Shown here piece after piece: positions 38,614 to 47,948 of a stretch of DNA of 64,000 nt; the stretch's first letter is position 1, and each line of letters starts with the position of its first letter. The stretch comes from Pseudomonas sp. S30 (GTDB taxonomy: Bacteria; Pseudomonadota; Gammaproteobacteria; Pseudomonadales; Pseudomonadaceae): assembly GCF_016518545.1 (NCBI RefSeq), contig NZ_JACVTO010000012.1:108831-172830 (forward strand). The letters are read 5' to 3'. A program made the translations under genes and the position numbers. The notes under the pieces were generated by a model, which did no database searches, was not told the origin of the DNA, and was given only the letters and a program-made list of their open reading frames with translations.

Positions 38614-39603
38614 TCAGTAGATCACGGTCAACCCCGGCAACTCGAAGCGCCGCGCGTGCAGCTCATCGCTCAGTACCTGGCCCGCCGCCGCCAGCTGATC
38701 GAGTCGAAACACCCCGCTCACCTCGCGTCGGGACAACTGCCCGTCCATCACCACCAGCTTGCCCGCGCGGTAGCGATTGAGCCGCGCCACCACCTCGGCC
38801 AGCGGCTGGCGCTCGAACACCAGCACGCCCCGTTCCCAGTCGGTGGCCCGTTGCACATCGCGCTCGGGCCAGGGGCGCACGCCTCCGGCCTGGTCGTAGC
38901 GCACGCTGCGACCCTGCTCGACCACCTGCTCTGCCCGCCCCTGCTCGGGGGCATGCTGCAAGGCCACCGCCACGCGGTGCTCCAGCATGCCCACCCAGCC
39001 GCCGTCGCCGAGCGTGCCGACCACGAAGCGCGTTCCCAGCGCCTGCACCCTGGCCCCAGCATGCTCGACCACGAACGGCCTCGGTTCCTGGGCCGTCACC
39101 GGTGCCGCGCTGAACACTGCCTCGCCGGCCAGCAGCCGCACACGGCGCTGCCGGATGTCGAAATCCACGGCGATGGCGCTGTCTGCGTTCAGCTCGACCT
39201 GGCTGCCATCGGCCAGCGTCACCCGACTGACCTGCGCCGCACCGGTCAGGTAGTCGGCGTGCCAATGCAGCCACCACTGCGGCGCCTGCGCCACGCACAC
39301 GGCCAGCAGCAGCGAGGCGGCCACCGCGCCCAAGGCCCGGCGCACGCGGCGTGGCCGGCGCACGGGCAGGCGCGCCGGTGCCGGTGCGGCGCGTGGTGGC
39401 GCCGCACTCGACGTCCCCAGGCAGCCCATGTCGGCCCAGGTCGCGCAGGCCAGCGCAAAGGCCTGCGCATGACGCGCATCGGCCGCGCACCAGTGCTCCA
39501 GGGCCTGCCGCTGGGCCGGGTCGAGGCTACCGTTGCTGTCGCGCACCGCCCACTCGGCGGCCTGCTCGCGAATCGCTTGCTCGGGCTGGTTGTCGCTGCT
39601 CAC
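38614..39603 (-). CDS. hasS: FecR-family anti-sigma regulator HasS
   Basis: 329 residues from GTG 39603 (VSSDNQPEQAIREQAAEWAV), with GAGAG upstream. The cytoplasmic DUF4880 part (residues 1-85) has LDPAQRQALEHWCAADARHA. A membrane segment (ALGAVAASLLLAVCVAQAPQ) lies near residue 105. The periplasmic FecR domain has VTLADGSQVELNADSAIAVD and RRVRLLAGEAVFSAAP, and the C-terminal STN-like region VMDGQLSRREVSGVFRLDQL contacts HasR. It holds HasI inactive until haem-loaded HasA docks on HasR. It is 68 bases below hasI. Confidence 0.9.
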   Translation of the reverse strand: MSSDNQPEQAIREQAAEWAVRDSNGSLDPAQRQALEHWCAADARHAQAFALACATWADMGCLGTSSAAPPRAAPAPARLPVRRPRRVRRALGAVAASLLLAVCVAQAPQWWLHWHADYLTGAAQVSRVTLADGSQVELNADSAIAVDFDIRQRRVRLLAGEAVFSAAPVTAQEPRPFVVEHAGARVQALGTRFVVGTLGDGGWVGMLEHRVAVALQHAPEQGRAEQVVEQGRSVRYDQAGGVRPWPERDVQRATDWERGVLVFERQPLAEVVARLNRYRAGKLVVMDGQLSRREVSGVFRLDQLAAAGQVLSDELHARRFELPGLTVIY

Positions 39604-39671
39604 ACGGTTCTCTCGGGATCTGGTTATGTCTGGGCTGACGTCTGAAGGGGGGTAGGTCAGTAAACCACTGG

Positions 39672-40175
39672 TCAGGTGTCTTCGTGCAGGCACTGCATCA
39701 CATAGGCCAGGGCCTTGGCCAGGTGCTTCTGCACCGAGCTGTCGGAGATGCCCAGCCGACGCGCCACCTCGGCATGGGTCAGGCCCTCCAGGCGGTTCAG
39801 GCGAAACACCAGGCGGGTGCGCTCGGGCAGAGTCTCGACGATTGCCTGCAAGCGCGCGAGGTGCTGCTCGCGCGCCACCTGCTCGTCCAGGCCTGGGCGC
39901 TCCTCGACGATGCCTTCGAGCGCCTCGTGGGGCACCAGGTCGGTCTTGCGCCGCTGCTGCTGGCGCAGGTGGTCGATCATCAGGTTGTGGGCCGTGCGGT
40001 AGAGGTACCCCGGTGGATTGTCCAGGGCCTCCTGGCGCTGCTGTTCAGCCAGGCGCAGAAAACTCTCCTGCACCAGGTCGGCGGCCAGCTGCGGGTCGCG
40101 CACCTTGCGCGTGAGCAGGCCCTGCAGGGTCTTGGCATGCTTGATGAACAAGCGCTTGAGGTCGAGCTCCGCCAC
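39672..40175 (-). CDS. hasI: ECF sigma factor HasI
   Basis: 167 residues from GTG 40175 (GGGAG five bases upstream). Region 2 has QLAADLVQESFLRLAEQQ and YRTAHNLMIDHLRQQQRRK; region 4 has LPERTRLVFRLNRLEGLTHA and ARRLGISDSSVQKHLAKAL. These are typical of the FecI-like iron-starvation group. It drives transcription of hasR and downstream genes when haem is sensed. A Fur-box-like site at 40218-40236 lies upstream, placing the sigma factor itself under iron control. Other GTG/TTG codons at 40181 and 40199 are weaker starts. Confidence 0.91.
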   Translation of the reverse strand: MAELDLKRLFIKHAKTLQGLLTRKVRDPQLAADLVQESFLRLAEQQRQEALDNPPGYLYRTAHNLMIDHLRQQQRRKTDLVPHEALEGIVEERPGLDEQVAREQHLARLQAIVETLPERTRLVFRLNRLEGLTHAEVARRLGISDSSVQKHLAKALAYVMQCLHEDT

Positions 40176-40217
40176 ACGCACTCCCGCTAGTGGTCGCAAG
40201 GTGGCGGAATGCTACTC

Positions 40218-40236
40218 GTTATTGAGAATCAGTTGC
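40218..40236 (-). promoter_or_regulatory. Fur-box-like site upstream of hasI
   Basis: GTTATTGAGAATCAGTTGC matches the Fur consensus at 13 of 19 positions by my count, including the core TGAGAATCA. It lies 42 bases before the hasI start, in the 72-base gap below radA. Confidence 0.6.
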
Positions 40237-40247
40237 AAGAAAGAGCA

Positions 40248-41615
40248 TCACTCGAACAGGGCATCCAGCGCCTGCTCCAACCGCGTCACTGCGATCACCT
40301 GAAGCCCTGCAGGCGCTTCCTTGGGCGCATTGCCCTTGGGCACGATGGCGCGCTTGAAGCCATGCTTGGCCGCTTCCTTCAAGCGCTCCTGGCCGCTGGG
40401 CACCGGGCGCACCTCGCCGGACAGGCCGATCTCGCCGAACACCAGCAGGCCGTGGGCCAGGGGACGGTTGCGCAGGCTGGACATCACCGCCGCCAGCAAG
40501 GCCAGGTCCGATGCGGTTTCCAGCACCTTCACCCCGCCGACCACGTTGAGGAACACGTCCTGATCGTGGGTCGGAATACCGCCATGGCGATGCAGGACCG
40601 CCAGCAGCATGGCCAGACGGTTCTGGTCCAGGCCCAGGGTCACCCGGCGCGGGTTGGCCAGGTGGCTGTCGTCCACCAGAGCCTGCACCTCCACCAGCAT
40701 CGGCCGGGTGCCCTCCCAGGTGGCCATGACCACGCTGCCCGGCACCTCCTCCTGGGTCCGGTTGAGGAAGATCGCCGACGGGTTGGAGACTTCCTTCAGG
40801 CCGCGATCGGTCATGCCGAACACGCCCAGCTCGTTGACCGCACCGAAGCGGTTCTTCACCGCCCGCAGCAGGCGCAGGCGCCCGTCCGACTCGCCCTCGA
40901 AATACAGCACCGTGTCCACCATGTGCTCGAGCACGCGCGGGCCGGCCAGCGAGCCTTCCTTGGTGACGTGGCCCACCAGGAAGATCGCCGTGCCGCTCTG
41001 CTTGGCGTAGCGCACCAGCAGCGCCGTGCTCTCGCGCACCTGGGCCACGCCGCCGGGGGCCGATTGCAGCTGCTCGGTGAAGATGGTCTGGATCGAGTCG
41101 ATCACCATCACCCGCGGCTTTTCCTGGCGGGCGGTGGCGATGATGGTCTCGATGCAGGTCTCGGTCATCACCTTGAGCTGGTCCTGGGGCAGGCCCAGGC
41201 GCCGCGAGCGCATCGCCACCTGCTGCTGGGACTCTTCGCCGGTGACGTACAACGCCGGCATCTGCGTGGCGATGTTGCACAGGGTCTGCAACAGGATGGT
41301 CGACTTGCCGATGCCCGGGTCGCCGCCGATGAGCACCACCGAGCCGTCCACCAGGCCGCCGCCGAGCACGCGGTCCAGCTCGGTGCTGCTGGTGGTGAAG
41401 CGCGGGATTTCCTCAACGCTGACCTCGGCCAGGGTCTTGATCTGCGCCTGCTGTCCGGTCCAGCCCGCACGCCCGGTGGGCGCTGCGGCACCACCGCTCT
41501 CGATCAGGGTTTCGACCAGGGTGTTCCAGGCCCCGCACTCGCCACACTGGCCTGCCCATTTGGGAAAGGTCGCGCCGCACTCGGTACAGCCATACATGCG
41601 CTTGGCCTTGGCCAT
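40248..41615 (-). CDS. radA: DNA repair protein RadA
   Basis: 455 residues. The N-terminal C4 zinc finger has Cys10, Cys13, Cys24 and Cys27 ([20 protein letters not shown]). The RecA-like ATPase has Walker [14 protein letters not shown] near residue 95 and the RadA motif [13 protein letters not shown] near 255. A Lon-like C-terminal domain without peptidase activity follows ([20 protein letters not shown]). RadA (Sms) drives branch migration during recombination repair. ATG 41615 gives the standard [10 protein letters not shown] start. mscL is divergent. Confidence 0.96.
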   Translation of the reverse strand: MAKAKRMYGCTECGATFPKWAGQCGECGAWNTLVETLIESGGAAAPTGRAGWTGQQAQIKTLAEVSVEEIPRFTTSSTELDRVLGGGLVDGSVVLIGGDPGIGKSTILLQTLCNIATQMPALYVTGEESQQQVAMRSRRLGLPQDQLKVMTETCIETIIATARQEKPRVMVIDSIQTIFTEQLQSAPGGVAQVRESTALLVRYAKQSGTAIFLVGHVTKEGSLAGPRVLEHMVDTVLYFEGESDGRLRLLRAVKNRFGAVNELGVFGMTDRGLKEVSNPSAIFLNRTQEEVPGSVVMATWEGTRPMLVEVQALVDDSHLANPRRVTLGLDQNRLAMLLAVLHRHGGIPTHDQDVFLNVVGGVKVLETASDLALLAAVMSSLRNRPLAHGLLVFGEIGLSGEVRPVPSGQERLKEAAKHGFKRAIVPKGNAPKEAPAGLQVIAVTRLEQALDALFE

Positions 41616-41791
41616 CGGGTCAGTCTCCTGGGCAAAACGTCCATGATACTCCAAACGTGTCGGGCCCTCGGCGGCGCGTGCCTGCGACAAAACTATTCAG
41701 GCTGATGGCAGTCTGTACCCCAACGCAGCACATGAAGCGATTAAGTGAATTACACTGCGTTTACTCACCACTTGTTACAAAGGAAGAAGAC

Positions 41792-42205
41792 ATGGGCGTG
41801 CTCAACGAATTCAAGGCCTTCGCGGTCAAGGGAAATGTCGTCGATATGGCGGTGGGTATCATCATCGGCGCGGCCTTCGGCAAGATCGTCTCGTCGTTCG
41901 TGGGCGATGTGATCATGCCGCCTCTGGGCCTGCTGATCGGCGGAGTGGACTTCAGCGACCTGGCCATCACGTTGAAGGCCGCCCAGGGTGACGTACCCGC
42001 GGTGGTACTGGCCTACGGCAAGTTCATCCAGACCGTGATCGACTTCATCATCGTCGCCTTCGCCATCTTCATGGGCGTGAAGGCCATCAACCGCCTCAAG
42101 CGCGAAGAGGCCAAGGCCCCCAGCGCCCCTCCGACCCCTACCCCGCAGGAAACCCTGCTCACCGAAATCCGCGACCTGCTCAAGGAACAGCGCCGCCTGC
42201 CCTGA
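41792..42205 (+). CDS. mscL: Large-conductance mechanosensitive channel
   Basis: 137 residues starting [20 protein letters not shown], the conserved N-terminal helix and first membrane segment of MscL, with the second segment [20 protein letters not shown] near residue 75 and a cytoplasmic C-terminal helix ([15 protein letters not shown]). It forms a pentameric emergency valve against osmotic down-shock. The AAGGAAGA site lies seven bases upstream. The frame is open for 45 codons before this start but without family similarity. Confidence 0.97.
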   Translation: MGVLNEFKAFAVKGNVVDMAVGIIIGAAFGKIVSSFVGDVIMPPLGLLIGGVDFSDLAITLKAAQGDVPAVVLAYGKFIQTVIDFIIVAFAIFMGVKAINRLKREEAKAPSAPPTPTPQETLLTEIRDLLKEQRRLP

Positions 42206-42219
42206 GGGCCTGGCGCTTT

Positions 42220-42996
42220 CTACCAGTAGGTTTCGACCGCGACCTGGCCTGGGCGCCTGCTCAGGCTCAGTTGCAGGTCGCGGGCCTTCAAGGCCTTGCG
42301 GGTGTCGTCGATCATCTCCGGGTTGCCGCACAACATGATGCGCGAGTGCTCCGTCGAGAAGGCCAGGCCAGCGGCCCGTTCCAGCTCGCCGGTCTCGATC
42401 AGCGTGGTGATGCGCGCATTCAGTGCCCCGGGGTGCGCCTGGCGGGTGACCACCGGGATGAACTGCAACTTGCCGGCGAACTCGGCCAGATAGTCGCGCT
42501 GCTCCAGCCCGCCGATCAGGTCCACATAGGCCAGTTCCTTCGCCTCGCGCACCGAATACACCAGCTTGATGCTGTCGAACCGCTCCCAGGCTTCGAAATC
42601 CTGAAGCAACGAGACGAAGGGGGCCACGCCCGTGCCGGTGGCCAGCAGCCACAGGTCGCGGCCGCCGACGAAGCGGTCGAGGGTGAGGTAGCCATAGGCC
42701 TGGCGCTCGATCAGCAGACTGTCACCGACCTTCAAGCGGCTCAGTTCGCTGGTGAACTCGCCGTCCGGCACCACGATCGAGAAGAAATCGAGAAACTCGT
42801 CATGGGGCGCGCTGACCATCGAGTAGGCGCGCCACACTACGCTGCCATCGGCCTTGGTCACTCCCAGGCGAGCGAACTGACCAGCGCGAAAACGAAAGCC
42901 AGGGTCGCGCGTCACCCGCAGGCTGAACAGGTTCGGCGTCAGGGGCTGCACGTCGAGCAAGGTCTGGGCGGTGAATTTGTCGGCGCTGGCGGTCAT
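42220..42996 (-). CDS. fpr: Ferredoxin/flavodoxin-NADP+ reductase
   Basis: 258 residues. The FAD domain has FRFRAGQFARLGV and RAYSMVSAP (R-x-Y-S FAD motif near residue 55). The NADP domain has LLATGTGVAPFVSLLQDFEA near 115 and ends VETYW; the C-terminal aromatic residue stacking on FAD is Trp, an end typical of bacterial Fpr. It supplies electrons to flavodoxin or ferredoxin, and is linked to oxidative stress responses in P. putida. No finR-like regulator is adjacent; the divergent neighbour is the LuxR solo. Its stop lies 15 bases from the convergent mscL. Confidence 0.93.
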   Translation of the reverse strand: MTASADKFTAQTLLDVQPLTPNLFSLRVTRDPGFRFRAGQFARLGVTKADGSVVWRAYSMVSAPHDEFLDFFSIVVPDGEFTSELSRLKVGDSLLIERQAYGYLTLDRFVGGRDLWLLATGTGVAPFVSLLQDFEAWERFDSIKLVYSVREAKELAYVDLIGGLEQRDYLAEFAGKLQFIPVVTRQAHPGALNARITTLIETGELERAAGLAFSTEHSRIMLCGNPEMIDDTRKALKARDLQLSLSRRPGQVAVETYW

Positions 42997-43193
42997 GGGG
43001 GGCTCCTGGAATGGTCGCCGCCAGTGTCTCGCAAATGGGCGCGCAGAAACACCGTCACATAGTAGGCGTATAGCTTATGTACAAGTATTTCCGCCGCATA
43101 TGGTCGCTATAGCTAAAAATTTCCAACGCTTTGTACAAGTTTTCCTACACTCATTTGGGTGAGCTCACAAATGGATCCAAGTGGAGTAGCGTC

Positions 43194-43907
43194 ATGCCGC
43201 ACTGGAAGCAAGAGAAGCTGCAGACCCTGCTAGGGGAGCGGCGGCCCGAAAAAATGTTCGATCAAGCCATACTGCTGGCCCAGGACCTAGGGATGGTCTA
43301 CCTGGGCCTGGTGCTGCACCTGCACATTCCGGCACGGCGCCCACAGACCATCCTGTACAACAATTTTCCCGAAGGCTGGAACGAACATTTCAAGGCCGAT
43401 CGCGACTTCATCCTGCAAGACCCGGCCATTTCCCGCAGCCGTATCAGTGCAATTCCCGTGCTCTGGGAAGACGAGCTGTACGAGGAAGTCCCGCAGTTTC
43501 GTGAAACCGCCTGTTCCCACGGCCTTCGTCATGGCTGGACACAGTCGCTGTACGACCGCTACAACCATGAAAGTCAGTTGAGCGTCGCGCGGGCCGAGCG
43601 GCGCATCTCCGATCACGAACTGCTGAGCAAGAGTGCTCAGTTGCTGTGGTTGCACAATGTCCTGCACGAGCTCATCTGCGAGTTCCACCGCAGGGCCCTG
43701 GATCCGTCCCGCGACCTCACCGAGCGCGAGCTCGAAGTCACCAAATGGACGGCCGATGGCAAGACCGCCGCAGACATCGCCTGCATCCTTTCACTGTCCC
43801 CCAGCACCGTCAATTTCCACATCCGCAGCGTCATCACCAAACTCGGCGTGACCAACAAGACCGCCGCCGTGGCCGTGGCCGCCGCCCGCGGGCTGATCTG
43901 GAAGTGA
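43194..43907 (+). CDS. ppoR: LuxR-type quorum-sensing regulator without a partner synthase (PpoR-like solo)
   Basis: 237 residues. The N-terminal autoinducer domain keeps most acyl-homoserine-lactone contact residues: W in FPEGWNEHF, D and P in LQDPAIS, W in PVLWEDEL, and G in HGLRHGW. The position usually Tyr after the first Trp (W-x-x-x-Y) is Phe. The C-terminal HTH is standard (LTERELEVTKWTADGKTAAD and LSPSTVNFHIRSVITKLGV). No luxI gene is in the window, so it is a solo, like PpoR described in P. putida, which also lies by mscL and fpr as I recall. GGAG lies upstream of the ATG. Confidence 0.88.
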   Translation: MPHWKQEKLQTLLGERRPEKMFDQAILLAQDLGMVYLGLVLHLHIPARRPQTILYNNFPEGWNEHFKADRDFILQDPAISRSRISAIPVLWEDELYEEVPQFRETACSHGLRHGWTQSLYDRYNHESQLSVARAERRISDHELLSKSAQLLWLHNVLHELICEFHRRALDPSRDLTERELEVTKWTADGKTAADIACILSLSPSTVNFHIRSVITKLGVTNKTAAVAVAAARGLIWK

Positions 43908-43996
43908 CTGCCCGCGCTGCACAAAGCCTGTAGAATCGAGGGTTTCCCGCACGCGATCGTCCATTGCGCGCCCCGTCGCCTCGAGCCCGTTTTCCC

Positions 43997-45121
43997 ATGC
44001 CCCTGCTCACCAGCCCCTTCGCCGAACTCGACCTGCTCCGCCAACCGGAGCAGAACAACGACCCCTTGCAGGCCTTCGACGCCGCCGACGAATACCTGCT
44101 CGGCCACCTGGCCGCCCAGGCCCCGGCCGCCGCTACGCGCGTGCTGGTGCTCAACGACAGCTTCGGCGCCCTGGCCGCCAGCCTGGCAGGTCACGTTCAG
44201 GTGACCAGCAGCGGCGATTCGCACCTGGCGCACCTGGCACTGGAGAAGAACCTCGTGCGCAACGGCCGGGCCTACGACAGCGTGCCTTTCGTGCCGGCGA
44301 GCCACGCCTGGCAGGGCCCGTTCGACCGGGTGCTGGTGCGCGTGCCGAAGACCCTCGCGCTGCTCGAAGAACAGCTGATCCGCCTGCAGGGGCATCTGGC
44401 TCCGGGTGCCGAGGTGATCGCCGGGGCGATGATCAAGCACCTGCCGCGTGCGGCAGGCGATCTGCTGGAGCGCTACATCGGCCCGGTGCAAGCTTCGCTG
44501 GCGCAGAAGAAAGCTCGCCTGCTCATCGCAACCTCCAGCGAGCGCCCCCAGGCCCGCTCGCCCTCCCCCACCCGCTACCGCCTGGACAACCCGGCGCTGG
44601 AGCTGGTCAATCACGCCAACGTGTTCTGCCGCGAAGGCCTGGACATCGGCACCCGCGCCTTCCTGCCGCACCTGCCGCGCGACCTGGGCCAGTCGCGCAT
44701 CGCCGACCTGGGCTGCGGCAACGGCGTGCTGGGTATCGCCAGCGCCCTGCTCAACCCGCAGGCACAGCACACGCTGGTGGACGAGTCGTACATGGCCGTG
44801 CAGTCGGCTCGCGAGAACTGGCAGGCGGCGCTTGACGACCGTCCGGCAGACATCCGGGCCGACGACGGCCTGGCCGCTCAGCAGAAGCAGTCACTGGACG
44901 TGGTGCTGTGCAACCCGCCGTTCCACCAGCAGCAGGTGGTCGGCGATTTCCTCGCCTGGCGCATGTTCCAGCAGGCCCGCGAGGCGCTGGTGGTGGGCGG
45001 TGCGCTGTACATCGTCGGCAACCGTCACCTGGGTTACCACAGCAAGCTGGCACGACTGTTCCGAGGCGTGGAACAGGTGGCGGCGACACCCAAATTCGTG
45101 GTGCTGAAGGCGCGCAAGTAA
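43997..45121 (+). CDS. rlmG: 23S rRNA m2G1835 methyltransferase RlmG
   Basis: 374 residues in two methyltransferase-like halves. The N-terminal half is degenerate (LVLNDSFGALAASLAGHVQV). The C-terminal half is active, with motif I IADLGCGNGVLGIASALLNP near residue 236 and the catalytic CNPPFHQQQVVGDFLAWRMF near 306 (N-P-P-F for N2-guanine methylation). RlmG modifies G1835 of 23S rRNA; its sister RsmC acts on 16S G1207. The NPPFHQQ form and the length favour RlmG. ATG 43997 starts MPLLTSPFAELDLLRQPEQN. Confidence 0.9.
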   Translation: MPLLTSPFAELDLLRQPEQNNDPLQAFDAADEYLLGHLAAQAPAAATRVLVLNDSFGALAASLAGHVQVTSSGDSHLAHLALEKNLVRNGRAYDSVPFVPASHAWQGPFDRVLVRVPKTLALLEEQLIRLQGHLAPGAEVIAGAMIKHLPRAAGDLLERYIGPVQASLAQKKARLLIATSSERPQARSPSPTRYRLDNPALELVNHANVFCREGLDIGTRAFLPHLPRDLGQSRIADLGCGNGVLGIASALLNPQAQHTLVDESYMAVQSARENWQAALDDRPADIRADDGLAAQQKQSLDVVLCNPPFHQQQVVGDFLAWRMFQQAREALVVGGALYIVGNRHLGYHSKLARLFRGVEQVAATPKFVVLKARK

Positions 45122-45198
45122 GCGGCACGGTCATCCACTGCGCGATCAAGGCTGGACGTACCGATCGGCGGCCCGCATCAGCAAGGCCGCCCGGCAGC

Positions 45199-45339
45199 TC
45201 AGTGGGTGGTCAAACCCGCCGCACTCATGAACATCCGCATGCCATAGGCCACCACGCCCAGGGCGGCGACACTCAGCGCCCAGATCAGCACCAGCCACCC
45301 CAGCCGCTGCCACAGGGGTTTCTTCTGCTCCACGTTCAT
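45199..45339 (-). CDS. DUF2474 membrane microprotein of the cyanide-insensitive oxidase
   Basis: 46 residues read from the minus strand: a basic start (MNVEQKKPLWQRLGW), one membrane helix (LVLIWALSVAALGVVAYGM) and a short tail ending AAGLTTH. It follows cioB by 13 bases. DUF2474 proteins occur in this place behind cioB-type cydB genes and probably play the part of CydX, a single-helix subunit that stabilises the bd oxidase. It was found by reading the gap after cioB; its length makes it easy to miss. Confidence 0.85.
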   Translation of the reverse strand: MNVEQKKPLWQRLGWLVLIWALSVAALGVVAYGMRMFMSAAGLTTH

Positions 45340-45352
45340 CACCACATCCCCC

Positions 45353-46360
45353 TCAATGGTAGCCATCGTCGTGGCGCACCTTGCCGCGGAACACGTAGTA
45401 GCTCCAGAACGTGTAACCCAGGATCAGCGGCAGGATGAACAGCGTGCCCACCAGCATGAAGCCCTGGCTCTGCGGCGGCGCAGCAGCCTCCCAGATGGAA
45501 ACCGATGGCGGGATGATGTTCGGCCACAGGCTGATTCCCAGCCCGCTGTAGCCCAGGAAGATCAGCACCAGGGTGAGCAGGAACGGCCGGTAGTTGGCCT
45601 GCTGCGACACCGCCCTGAACAGCGCATAGAAAGTCACCAGCACCAGCGCGGGCACCGGCATGAACCAGATCAGGTTGGGCATGCTGAACCAGCGGTCGGC
45701 GATCTGCCCGTAGGCCAGCGGCGTCCACAGGCTCACCAGGCCGATCACCACCAGCAGCACCAGCGCCAGCGGTCGCGCCAGACCGTGCATCTGCCGTTGC
45801 AACGGGCCTTCGGTCTTCATGATCAGCCAGGTGCAGCCGAGCAGCGTGTAGGCCACGATCAGCCCCACCCCGCAGAACAGGCTGAATGGCGTCAGCCAGT
45901 CCAGGGTGCCGCCGGCATAGTGCCGGTCGACCACCTTGAAGCCCTCGATGAAGGCCCCCAGCGCCACCCCCTGGAAGAAGGTCGCCACCAGCGAGCCGCC
46001 AATGAACGCCTTGTCCCACAGATGACGCTTCTCGTCCGTGGCCTTGAAGCGGAACTCGAAGGCCACCCCACGGAAGATCAGCCCCACCAGCATCAGGATC
46101 AGCGGCAGGTACAGCGCCTCCAGCACCACGGCGTAGGCCATGGGAAAGGCCCCGAAAAGCCCCGCCCCGCCCAGCACCAGCCAGGTCTCGTTGCCGTCCC
46201 ACACCGGCGCCACGGTGTTCATCATCACATCACGGTCACGCTCGCCCTTCACGAAGGGAAAGAGCATGCCGATACCCAGGTCGAAACCATCCATGACCAC
46301 GTACATCATCACCCCGAATATGATGATCCCGGCCCACATCAGCGGCAGATCGATACCCAT
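45353..46360 (-). CDS. cioB: Cyanide-insensitive (bd-type) quinol oxidase subunit II
   Basis: 335 residues with 8-9 membrane segments, beginning MGIDLPLMWAGIIIFGVMMY. Conserved CydB parts are VMDGFDLGIGMLFPFVKGER near residue 23, VWDGNETWLVLGGAGLFGAF near 52, and FEFRFKATDEKRHLWDKAFI near 100. Subunit II supports subunit I in the terminal oxidase that reduces oxygen with ubiquinol. It starts three bases below the cioA stop. Confidence 0.95.
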   Translation of the reverse strand: MGIDLPLMWAGIIIFGVMMYVVMDGFDLGIGMLFPFVKGERDRDVMMNTVAPVWDGNETWLVLGGAGLFGAFPMAYAVVLEALYLPLILMLVGLIFRGVAFEFRFKATDEKRHLWDKAFIGGSLVATFFQGVALGAFIEGFKVVDRHYAGGTLDWLTPFSLFCGVGLIVAYTLLGCTWLIMKTEGPLQRQMHGLARPLALVLLVVIGLVSLWTPLAYGQIADRWFSMPNLIWFMPVPALVLVTFYALFRAVSQQANYRPFLLTLVLIFLGYSGLGISLWPNIIPPSVSIWEAAAPPQSQGFMLVGTLFILPLILGYTFWSYYVFRGKVRHDDGYH

Positions 46361-46363
46361 GGC

Positions 46364-47800
46364 TCAATTCCCCTCGTGCTGGCTGGCGTGGTGCGACGCA
46401 CCGTTGTCGTCGGCGGCGGACAACGGCCGCGCCGGCGTGCGTTGCTGCCCCGGCCCCCCGGACGGCTGGGTGTCGCCGGCCCCGCTGTGCGGGCCCTTGC
46501 GCACCAGGCGCATCATGTAGCCAAGGCCGGTGCCGAACAGCGCGAAGTACACCACCACGAACATCACCAGGGTGAAGCCCAGTTGCGTGTAGCTGTGGTT
46601 GGATACCCCGTCCGCCGTGCGCATCAGCCCGTACACCACCCACGGCTGCCGCCCCACCTCGGTGGTGAACCAGCCCGCCAGAATGGCGATCAGCCCCGAC
46701 GGCCCCATCCAAAGCGTCAGGTACAGGAACGGCCGAGAGTTGTACAAGGTGCCGCGCTTGCGCAACCACAGGCTCCACAGCCCGACGAGAATCATCAGCA
46801 TGCCCAGCCCGACCATCACCCGGAACGACCAGAACACGATGGTGGAATTGGGCCGGTCTTCAGGCGCGAATTCCTTCATCGCCGGCACCTGCTTGTCAAG
46901 GCTGTGGGTGAGGATCAGGCTGCCCAGCACCGGAATTTCCACCTTGTAGCGCGTGGTCTCGGCCTTCATGTCCGGCAAGCCGAACAGGATCAGCGGCGTC
47001 GGCTCACCCGGTACGTTCTCCCAGTGCCCCTCGATCGCCGCGATCTTCACCGGCTGGTGCTTGAGCGTGTTCAAGCCATGGAAATCGCCGATCACCGCCT
47101 GGATCGGCGCCACGATCAGCGCCATCCACATGGCCATCGACAGCATCTTGCGCACCGCCGGGTTGTCCCGCCCGCGCAGCAGGTGCCACGCCGCCGACGC
47201 CCCGACGAAGAACGCCGTGGCCACGAACGCCGCCGTGGCCATGTGCATCAGCCGGAAGGGGAACGACGGGTTGAAGATCACCATCAGCCAGTCCACCGGC
47301 ACCACCCGGCCATCGATGATCTCGTGGCCCTGGGGCGTCTGCATCCAGCTGTTGGAGGCCAGGATCCAGAAGGTCGAGACCAGCGTGCCCAGCGCCACCA
47401 TCACCGTGGCGAAGAAGTGCAGCCCACGCCCCACGCGATTCCAGCCGAACAGCATCACCCCCAGAAAACCCGCCTCCAGGAAGAACGCCGTGAGCACCTC
47501 ATAGGTGAGCAACGGCCCGGTGACGGCCCCGGCGAAATCGGAAAAGCGGCTCCAGTTGGTGCCGAATTGATAGGCCATGACCAGGCCGGAGACCACGCCC
47601 ATGCCGAAGTTGACGGCGAAGATCTTCGACCAGAACTGGTAGAGGTCACGGTAGACGCGGTTGTCGGTCTTCAGCCAGAGGCCTTCGAGCACCGCGAGAT
47701 AGCTCGCCAGGCCAATGGTGATGGCCGGGAACAGAATGTGGAAAGAGACGGTAAACGCAAACTGGATTCGGGCGAGCTCCAGCGCTTCCAAACCGAACAT
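46364..47800 (-). CDS. cioA: Cyanide-insensitive (bd-type) quinol oxidase subunit I
   Basis: 478 residues. It begins MFGLEALELARIQFAFTVSF; the haem-ligand His (SFHILFPAITIGLASYLAVL) and the GRQPWVVYGLMRTADGVSNH Q-loop side match CydA. The Q loop (residues ~245-330) is short, as in the CIO subfamily, and the protein is shorter than E. coli CydA (522). This oxidase works when cyanide or low oxygen blocks haem-copper oxidases. A site like an ANR box lies 149 bases upstream. Confidence 0.95.
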   Translation of the reverse strand: MFGLEALELARIQFAFTVSFHILFPAITIGLASYLAVLEGLWLKTDNRVYRDLYQFWSKIFAVNFGMGVVSGLVMAYQFGTNWSRFSDFAGAVTGPLLTYEVLTAFFLEAGFLGVMLFGWNRVGRGLHFFATVMVALGTLVSTFWILASNSWMQTPQGHEIIDGRVVPVDWLMVIFNPSFPFRLMHMATAAFVATAFFVGASAAWHLLRGRDNPAVRKMLSMAMWMALIVAPIQAVIGDFHGLNTLKHQPVKIAAIEGHWENVPGEPTPLILFGLPDMKAETTRYKVEIPVLGSLILTHSLDKQVPAMKEFAPEDRPNSTIVFWSFRVMVGLGMLMILVGLWSLWLRKRGTLYNSRPFLYLTLWMGPSGLIAILAGWFTTEVGRQPWVVYGLMRTADGVSNHSYTQLGFTLVMFVVVYFALFGTGLGYMMRLVRKGPHSGAGDTQPSGGPGQQRTPARPLSAADDNGASHHASQHEGN

Positions 47801-47948
47801 GATGCTTCCTCTTCAGGTAATCAGGCGTCCGGGCTCGTGACCCGCACGCTCACTGCCCCTACGGATGATCGAGTGCGCTGTTGTCCGATTGTTCTGTTTC
47901 GATCGCAGGGAATTTGGCCAGGCGGCCAAATCGTTGCATCTGGAACGG

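Noticed and set aside
40248..41615. Active Lon-type protease in the radA product
   Set aside because: The C-terminal Lon-like domain lacks the catalytic serine segment GDSAS. It is the structural domain typical of RadA.
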